Source: JACCTI01 sp051005695 (GTDB taxonomy: Bacteria > Verrucomicrobiota > Verrucomicrobiia > Chthoniobacterales > UBA10450). Taken from it: a DNA stretch of 64,000 nt. The notes beneath the pieces were generated by a model, which worked only from the letters and a program-made list of their open reading frames with translations, made no database searches and was not told the DNA's origin. The position numbers and the translations under genes are program-made. The stretch spans positions 1 through 64,000 of the forward strand of contig JBPCJC010000038.1 in the NCBI GenBank assembly GCA_051005695.1. The letters are read 5' to 3'. Positions 59,200 to 64,000 of the stretch are shown piece after piece; the stretch's first letter is position 1, and every line of letters begins with the position of its first letter.

Positions 59200-60090
59200 T
59201 TACCGTAACCCGAGAGCGTCGAGTGTGGCCTCGTCGATCTGGCCGTTAACCGGGAGTCCGTTGTTGGCTTGGAAATTTATCAACGCACGGCGGGTCATCG
59301 GCCCAAAAAGGCCGTCGAGGTCGCCGCGATAATATCCCTCTTGCTGCAATTCCGCCTGCACGTTCGCGATCACCTGGCCGGGATCGAGATCGTTGTAGCC
59401 ATAAACCGGCGCGTCATAAGTGTAGCTACTGAAGTAGGGATCGTAGCCGTAGGCGGGATACCAAGAGCCCGCGTTCAAGTAATAGTAACCACCGCCAAAG
59501 CGCGCGAAGCGGCTGTAGTGATTGCGATACCAACTGCGATCGTGCCGGTCGCGATCCCAATGGTGGTCGCGATCCCCCCGACCGTTCTCACCTTGATCCC
59601 AATGACGGCCGCGATCCCCATGACCGTTTTCACCTTGATCCCAATGACGGTCGCCACCTTCATAACCGGCAAGCTCGGAGCCTTGGCCGACACGATTATT
59701 CCCGTTGCGGTTAATCACTCTATTGTTTCCGTTGCGGTTGATCACGCGATTGTTATTCCACTGGTTCTGAGGAACGACGTTGGTCTCCGCGCTCACGTTC
59801 GGGGTGGAGATGCCGCGGTTCAGATTGCGCTGGCGGGCGACGCCCTGGCGGATGAGGCCCGGATGTTTCATCACTTCCGCAGACGTGTGGAACTGCTGCG
59901 CGTTTCCGGAGAAGTTCGTGTTAACATGCGGGCGATTTACCCGCACTTGTCCGCCGCGCGGCGCGAAGTTTCGGGCCTGGACGTGCCGGTCACCATTGCC
60001 CTCTTTTTGGTGTTTATCTTTATCGTCCGCCGAAGCGAGACGAGGCAGCACAAGGCTGAGTGAAAGAGCAATCAGGACTAGGCGTTTCAT
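59200..60090 (-). CDS. Secreted protein with internal repeats and a peptidoglycan-binding-like domain
   Basis: 296 residues. Signal peptide (MKRLVLIALSLSLVLPRLASA), an Asn/Arg/Gly-rich low-complexity middle with tandem NRNGNNRVI units and two HWDQGENG-type repeats of about 13 residues, an aromatic stretch (YYYLNAGSWYPAYGYDPYF) and a C-terminal PGRP-type binding domain (IANVQAELQQEGYYRGDLDGLFGPMTRRALINFQ). The last domain should hold the protein to the cell wall; the rest has no assigned function. The domain is of the type found in many Verrucomicrobia exported proteins. Confidence 0.83.
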   Translation of the reverse strand: MKRLVLIALSLSLVLPRLASADDKDKHQKEGNGDRHVQARNFAPRGGQVRVNRPHVNTNFSGNAQQFHTSAEVMKHPGLIRQGVARQRNLNRGISTPNVSAETNVVPQNQWNNNRVINRNGNNRVINRNGNNRVGQGSELAGYEGGDRHWDQGENGHGDRGRHWDQGENGRGDRDHHWDRDRHDRSWYRNHYSRFARFGGGYYYLNAGSWYPAYGYDPYFSSYTYDAPVYGYNDLDPGQVIANVQAELQQEGYYRGDLDGLFGPMTRRALINFQANNGLPVNGQIDEATLDALGLR

Positions 60091-60122
60091 AAGCGTATAA
60101 GTTGGACTGCTGAGAGTTTGGT

Positions 60123-60608
60123 TTATTCAACCGCGTCGGAATTCGCCGGTTGCGGAGCGGACAAAGAATGTTGCCGCATTCCTTCAAACAAGACAATCGC
60201 GACCGCGGTCGCCAGGTTCAGACTACGCGTACCGTGCATCGGAATAGTCAGCAACGATTCCCGGTTCGCCTGCAGCAGCGGTTCCGGCAGGCCTTTAGTT
60301 TCGCGACCGAAAACCAGAAAATCGCCCGGCCAAAATTCCTGCTCGTGATAAGGCCGCGTCGTTTTTGCGGTCAGAAAAAAATAACGCGCGTCGGCATTTT
60401 GCGACGCCTGCAGCGCCGGCCACGACGGCCACACGCACACGTCCACTTCCTTCCAATAATCCAGCCCGGCGCGTTGCAATTGCCGATCGTCGATCTCGAA
60501 CCCGAGCGGCTGCACCAGGTGCAGCGTCGACCGCGTGGCCAGACAAAGCCGGCCGATGTTCCCGGTATTCGGCGGAATCTCCGGCTCGATCAGGACGACA
60601 TTGAACAA
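60123..60608 (-). CDS. trmL: tRNA (cytidine/uridine-34-2'-O)-methyltransferase
   Basis: 161 residues of the SPOUT fold: FNVVLIEPEIPPNTGNIGRLCLAT, LHLVQPLGFEIDDRQLQRAGLDYW, LVFGRETKGLPE and IPMHGTRSLNLATAVAIVLFEG with the knotted SAM site. TrmL methylates the wobble nucleotide of leucine tRNAs. It is 2 bp after the transaldolase stop on the same strand. Confidence 0.94.
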   Translation of the reverse strand: MFNVVLIEPEIPPNTGNIGRLCLATRSTLHLVQPLGFEIDDRQLQRAGLDYWKEVDVCVWPSWPALQASQNADARYFFLTAKTTRPYHEQEFWPGDFLVFGRETKGLPEPLLQANRESLLTIPMHGTRSLNLATAVAIVLFEGMRQHSLSAPQPANSDAVE

Positions 60609-60610
60609 GC

Positions 60611-61597
60611 TCAGCCGATCTTTCCGGCGACGAACTTCTCCAACTTCACGATATCCACCGAGAACTTGCGAATCCCTTCCGACGTTTTTTCCGTGGCCAT
60701 GGCGTTGTCGTTGAAGAGCAGGCGGAATCTCTTCTCGTCCATTACCAGTTTCTCCACCGGCGCATCCTTCGATCGATTCGGGCCGATCTTGCGCTCGACC
60801 GGTTCGTTAGACTCGCTCAGTTTTTCGAGCAGATCGGGACTGATCGTGAGCAAATCGCAGCCCGCCAATTCCAGAATCTGCCCGATATTGCGGAAGCTCG
60901 CGCCCATCACTTCGGTCTTGTAACCGAACTTCTTGTAGTAGGTGTAAATCTCCTTCACCGACTGCACGCCCGGATCTTCCGAGCCGCTGTATTCGCGTTT
61001 GTTCGTTGCCTTGTACCAATCGTAGATCCGGCCGACGAAGGGCGAGATTAACTCGATCCCCGATTCCGCGCAGAGCACCGCCTGCGGGAGCGAGAACATC
61101 AACGTCAGGTTGCAGTTGATCCCTTCCTTCTCCAGCACTTCGCCCGCTTTAATCCCTTCCCAAGTCGAAGCGATCTTGATCAGAATCCGTTGCCGATCAA
61201 TCCCGCGCGCCTCGTAAAGTTTGATCAGGTCGCGCCCCTTCTTGATCGATCCTTCAGTATCAAAGGAAAGCCGCGCGTCCGTCTCCGTCGAAACGCGACC
61301 GGGCACGATCTCGAGAATTTCGCAGCCAAACTCGATCAGCAGATGATCCATCACATCCTCGACTTGAGCCGCGCCGCTGAGTCCGAATTTCTTCCGATCC
61401 GCGATCACCTTCTCGAGCAAATGCGCGTACTGCTCCTTCTGCGTGGCCGCGTAAATCAGGCTCGGATTGGTAGTCGCGTCCTGCGGTTTGAATTCGCGGA
61501 TGCTTTCGAAGTCGCCGGTGTCGGCCACGACTTTCGTGAACTTCCGTAACTGCTCCAGTTGGCTGGTTTTCGTTTCCTGCTCGGTCGTCGCGCTCAT
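60611..61597 (-). CDS. tal: Transaldolase
   Basis: 328 residues from ATG 61597 (MSATTEQETKTSQLEQLRKF). TalB-type: VVADTGDFESIREFKPQDATTNPSLI, the Schiff-base Lys in RILIKIASTWEGIKAGEVLEKEGINCNLTLMF and SPFVGRIYDWYK. It moves a three-carbon unit between sugar phosphates in the non-oxidative pentose phosphate pathway, along with rpe at 54171-54860. A longer frame to 61630 adds only a few residues. Confidence 0.95.
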   Translation of the reverse strand: MSATTEQETKTSQLEQLRKFTKVVADTGDFESIREFKPQDATTNPSLIYAATQKEQYAHLLEKVIADRKKFGLSGAAQVEDVMDHLLIEFGCEILEIVPGRVSTETDARLSFDTEGSIKKGRDLIKLYEARGIDRQRILIKIASTWEGIKAGEVLEKEGINCNLTLMFSLPQAVLCAESGIELISPFVGRIYDWYKATNKREYSGSEDPGVQSVKEIYTYYKKFGYKTEVMGASFRNIGQILELAGCDLLTISPDLLEKLSESNEPVERKIGPNRSKDAPVEKLVMDEKRFRLLFNDNAMATEKTSEGIRKFSVDIVKLEKFVAGKIG

Positions 61598-61649
61598 GGA
61601 AAAGAGCGTAGGCCGCAGGTCCGCCGGCACAATCCGAAAGTGCCGCGCC

Positions 61650-62756
61650 TCAGCTCGCGAGGATCGCGTCGATCCGGCTGATTTCTTCGTGGCTGAAGGT
61701 GAGATTCTCCAGCGCCTTGGCGTTCTCTTCCAACTGATCGATATCCGAGGCTCCGACGAGCGCGGTGGTCACCTCCGGAAAACGTAGCGTCCATGCGATC
61801 GCCATTTGCGGGAGCGCTTGCCCGCGCGCTTGGGCCACTTCGTTCAGTTGCCGAAGCTGCTCGCGCACGGTGCTGATTCCTTCGCGTTGCGCCGGACTCC
61901 AGCTGCGCGCCGCCCGCGAGCCTTCCGGAACTGCGCTTAAATATTTCGGAGTTAACAAACCCTGCGCGAGCGCAGAAAATGCCACCAGGCCGACGCCGCT
62001 CTGCCGCGCCACTTGCAGAATCCCCTGCTCCATTTCCCGCCGGAGCATGTTGTAACCCACCTGCGCGGTCACGATCGGCGCCAGCTGCATTTCGCTTGCG
62101 CGCCGGCAAGCTTCCGCGAGCAAGCCCGCGGGATAATTACTCAGGCCGACGTAGAGCGCTTTCCCCGAGCGCACGATCAGGTCGAGCGCGCGTAAAGTTT
62201 CCTCGAGCGGCGTGTTCGGATCCGGCCGATGCGAATAAAAAATGTCCACGTACTCGAGGCCGAGCCGTTGCAGGGATTGATCGATGCTCGCGAGCAAAGC
62301 CTTGCGCGAGCTGCCTTCACCGTAAGGTCCGGCCCACATCGGAAAACCGGCCTTGGTACTGACGACCATTTCTTCGCGCGGCATTTCGCGGAGCGTGCGG
62401 CCGACAATAATTTCCGACCGGCCCGGCGGCGTCCCGTAAGTGTTCGCGAGATCGAAATGAGTGATCCCGAGATTGAAGGCGCGGAAGATGCAACCGCGCG
62501 CCAGCTCCGGGCCGACGTAACCGCCGAAAGTTTCCCAAGCGCCTAACGAGATCGCGGAGAGCTTCAAGCCCGAGCGGCCACAGGCACGAAACGACATTTG
62601 CGCGTAGCGCGCCGGCTCCGGCGTAAACTGGTGCCAGCTCAGGCGATCGCGCTGCACCGGGCGCGCGCTCGGCGGTGCGGAAGCGGAATGCCCAGCCCGC
62701 TGGACTGGCTTTACGCCCGGTGGAGTGCGTTTTTGAAATTGCGGGTTGCTGCTCAT
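61650..62756 (-). CDS. Aldo/keto reductase (YghZ-like)
   Basis: 368 residues. From about residue 48 (PARYAQMSFRACGRSGLKLSAISLG) it follows the Escherichia coli YghZ pattern: FNLGITHFDLANTYG with the catalytic Asp and Tyr, VVSTKAGFPMWAGPYG (Lys), YVDIFYSHRPDPNTPLEET (His) and the NADPH loop GASDIDQLEENAKAL. YghZ reduces L-glyceraldehyde 3-phosphate and methylglyoxal in vitro. The first ~45 residues are an unconserved Pro/Gln-rich extension; an ATG at 62597 is an alternative start. Confidence 0.9.
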   Translation of the reverse strand: MSSNPQFQKRTPPGVKPVQRAGHSASAPPSARPVQRDRLSWHQFTPEPARYAQMSFRACGRSGLKLSAISLGAWETFGGYVGPELARGCIFRAFNLGITHFDLANTYGTPPGRSEIIVGRTLREMPREEMVVSTKAGFPMWAGPYGEGSSRKALLASIDQSLQRLGLEYVDIFYSHRPDPNTPLEETLRALDLIVRSGKALYVGLSNYPAGLLAEACRRASEMQLAPIVTAQVGYNMLRREMEQGILQVARQSGVGLVAFSALAQGLLTPKYLSAVPEGSRAARSWSPAQREGISTVREQLRQLNEVAQARGQALPQMAIAWTLRFPEVTTALVGASDIDQLEENAKALENLTFSHEEISRIDAILAS

Positions 62757-62778
62757 GGAGAACTTTGCCTAACGAGAC

Positions 62779-64000
62779 CTAAGCCGAGGCCGCGGCGGGC
62801 GCGCTCCCCTGCTTCGCCCGCAAAGCGTGCCGAACGAAATTCTGCCCGATCTCCCACATCGGCCCGGGAAATTTGCGGCACTCGGTGAGGACTTGATCGA
62901 GCGCGCCGACGAAGCGATCGACTTCCTTTTCGCCGATGATTAGCGGCGGCAAAATCTTGACTACATCCATCGCGTGTCCCGCGACCTGGGTGAGAATGCG
63001 ATGCCGGCTGAGCATCTGGGTTACGACCATCTGCGCGAAGAGGACCTTGTCGACTTTGTGCAAAAGCTTCCAGCCCATTTTGAGCTTCAACTCATTAGGC
63101 TCCTGAAATTCGATCGCGATGATCAGGCCTTTGCCGCGCACTTCCTTGATGAAGGAATGTTTCGCGCGCAAAGCGTCGATCCGTTCCATCAATATCGCAC
63201 CCATCCGCGCAGAATTCTCGACCAGCTTCTCGTCGTCGATCACTTCAAGCGACGCCAGGCCACAGGCCATCGCGAGATTGTTCCGGCCGAAGGTGGTCGA
63301 GTGGACCACACAACGATCCATCCGCGAAAACGTCTTCTGATAAATTTCACGCCGCGCGACGATCGCGCCGCATGGGACGTATCCGCCGCTCAAGCTTTTC
63401 GCGAGGGTGATGATGTCCGGTTCGAGGTTCCAATGTTGAAAGCCAAACATCTTCCCGGTGCGTCCGAGGCCGGTCTGGATTTCATCCGCGATCAGGAGCG
63501 TGCCGTGTTTCCGGCAAAGTTCCTGCGCTCTAATATAGAAGTCGCCTTTCGGTGACTTACAGCCCTTGCCCTGCACCGGCTCGATGACGAACGCGGCCAC
63601 GTCGCCTTTCGCGAGTTCGTGGCCTAGCGAATCCAAATCATCGAGCGCGACCCGGGTTTCGAATCCCGGCATCAACTCGCCGAAGCCTTCGGTAAAACTT
63701 TCGCAGCCCATCAGCGAAAGCGATCCCAGGCTCAGTCCGTGAAACGCGCTCTCAAGCGAAATCACGCGCTTCCGTCCGGTCGCGGCGCGGGCAAATTTCA
63801 ACGCGCCCTCGATCGCTTCGGTTCCCGAGTTGCAAAAGAAAACCGCATCGAGATGCGTCGGTGTCCGCTTCGTCAGGGCTTCGCCTAACAAGCCGCTCAA
63901 GAGCGAGCAATCCATCTGCACCATGTTCGGCAGATCGAGTTCAAGTACGTCAGTGATCGCCTTTTTTATCGCAGGATGATTGCGCCCGATGTTGAAGACG
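62779..64000 (-). CDS. Class III pyridoxal-phosphate aminotransferase (partial, N-terminus outside window)
   Basis: The frame runs from the window edge (VFNIGRNHPAIKKAITDVLEL) and so starts beyond 64000; an in-frame Met at 63924 is internal. Class III (acetylornithine/ornithine-type) landmarks: FCNSGTEAIEGALKFARA, LESAFHGLSLGSLSLMG, VIEPVQGKGC, LLIADEIQTGLGRTGKMF and the PLP Lys in ITLAKSLSGGYVPCGAI. The C-terminus is longer than in ArgD, and the FHALRAK-type tail resembles a myxocondensation- or ectoine-class relative. Substrate uncertain. Confidence 0.92.
   Translation of the reverse strand, partial: VFNIGRNHPAIKKAITDVLELDLPNMVQMDCSLLSGLLGEALTKRTPTHLDAVFFCNSGTEAIEGALKFARAATGRKRVISLESAFHGLSLGSLSLMGCESFTEGFGELMPGFETRVALDDLDSLGHELAKGDVAAFVIEPVQGKGCKSPKGDFYIRAQELCRKHGTLLIADEIQTGLGRTGKMFGFQHWNLEPDIITLAKSLSGGYVPCGAIVARREIYQKTFSRMDRCVVHSTTFGRNNLAMACGLASLEVIDDEKLVENSARMGAILMERIDALRAKHSFIKEVRGKGLIIAIEFQEPNELKLKMGWKLLHKVDKVLFAQMVVTQMLSRHRILTQVAGHAMDVVKILPPLIIGEKEVDRFVGALDQVLTECRKFPGPMWEIGQNFVRHALRAKQGSAPAAASA

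Noticed and set aside
59269..60063. A Val/Ile-rich plus-strand frame opposite the peptidoglycan-binding-like gene
   Set aside because: It looks like a membrane protein only because it reads the repeats backwards; the other strand has a signal peptide, a domain and a terminator.

Overview
The window is about 60% GC bacterial chromosome, most likely from a soil or freshwater member of the Verrucomicrobiota (Chthoniobacterales/'Spartobacteria'-like). The pointers are: two exported autotransporter-repeat proteins ending in a VPEPSTWAAG-type PEP-CTERM tail next to an exosortase, a bactofilin pair, a DUF5069 gene, an AMP nucleosidase of the short type, and many small toxin-antitoxin modules. This is an inference from gene content; there is no rRNA or taxonomic marker search behind it. 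I see no CRISPR array, prophage, transposase or rRNA.

Region 1 (1-12.1 kb, all minus strand) is an accessory surface-polysaccharide locus: TylF-like and FkbM methyltransferases, a hexapeptide acyltransferase, an O-antigen-type ABC exporter (Wzm/Wzt), a NodU/CmcH-type carbamoyltransferase and two WecG/TagA glycosyltransferases. It has been rearranged: a second Wzt is truncated, a 53-codon tail of a second Wzm survives, and HEPN/MNT toxin-antitoxin genes are interleaved. One MNT nucleotidyltransferase is fused in frame to the carbamoyltransferase. A small gene with its own promoter, strong Shine-Dalgarno and terminator sits between the two TagA genes.

Region 2 (12.1-24.9 kb) holds an exosortase-EpsI fusion and a membrane-anchored TPR protein in one operon, then several toxin-antitoxin pairs, two tandem PEP-CTERM autotransporter-repeat proteins with a duplicated 3' end, and many palindromic intergenic repeats of at least two families. 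AMP nucleosidase and a decayed surface-protein fragment close it.

Region 3 (24.9-64 kb) is core genome: icd, pgi, a two-component pair, glnD, a sugar nucleotidyltransferase, DUF5069, two bactofilin-type proteins, a CAU-anticodon tRNA, treZ, rpoD with anti-sigma-like genes, dnaG, an NfeD/ClpP-class protein, thiH-thiS, a nitroreductase, an outer-membrane barrel, the rod-shape cluster mreB-mreC-mreD-mrdA followed by rng, rpe, gspD-gspE, a peptidoglycan-binding-like protein, trmL, tal, an aldo/keto reductase and a class III aminotransferase that runs off the end.

Two genome-scale signals are not explained by genes. First, the word CTAACGA(G) occurs at least 42 times on either strand (about 5-8 expected), roughly once per 1.1 kb in the core-like parts and almost never in the accessory parts; it looks like a DNA-uptake-type signal. 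Second, three families of short AG/TC-rich repeats have entered protein-coding genes in frame (truncated Wzt, carbamoyltransferase, exosortase, TPR protein), comparable to the palindromic elements that invade genes in Rickettsia.
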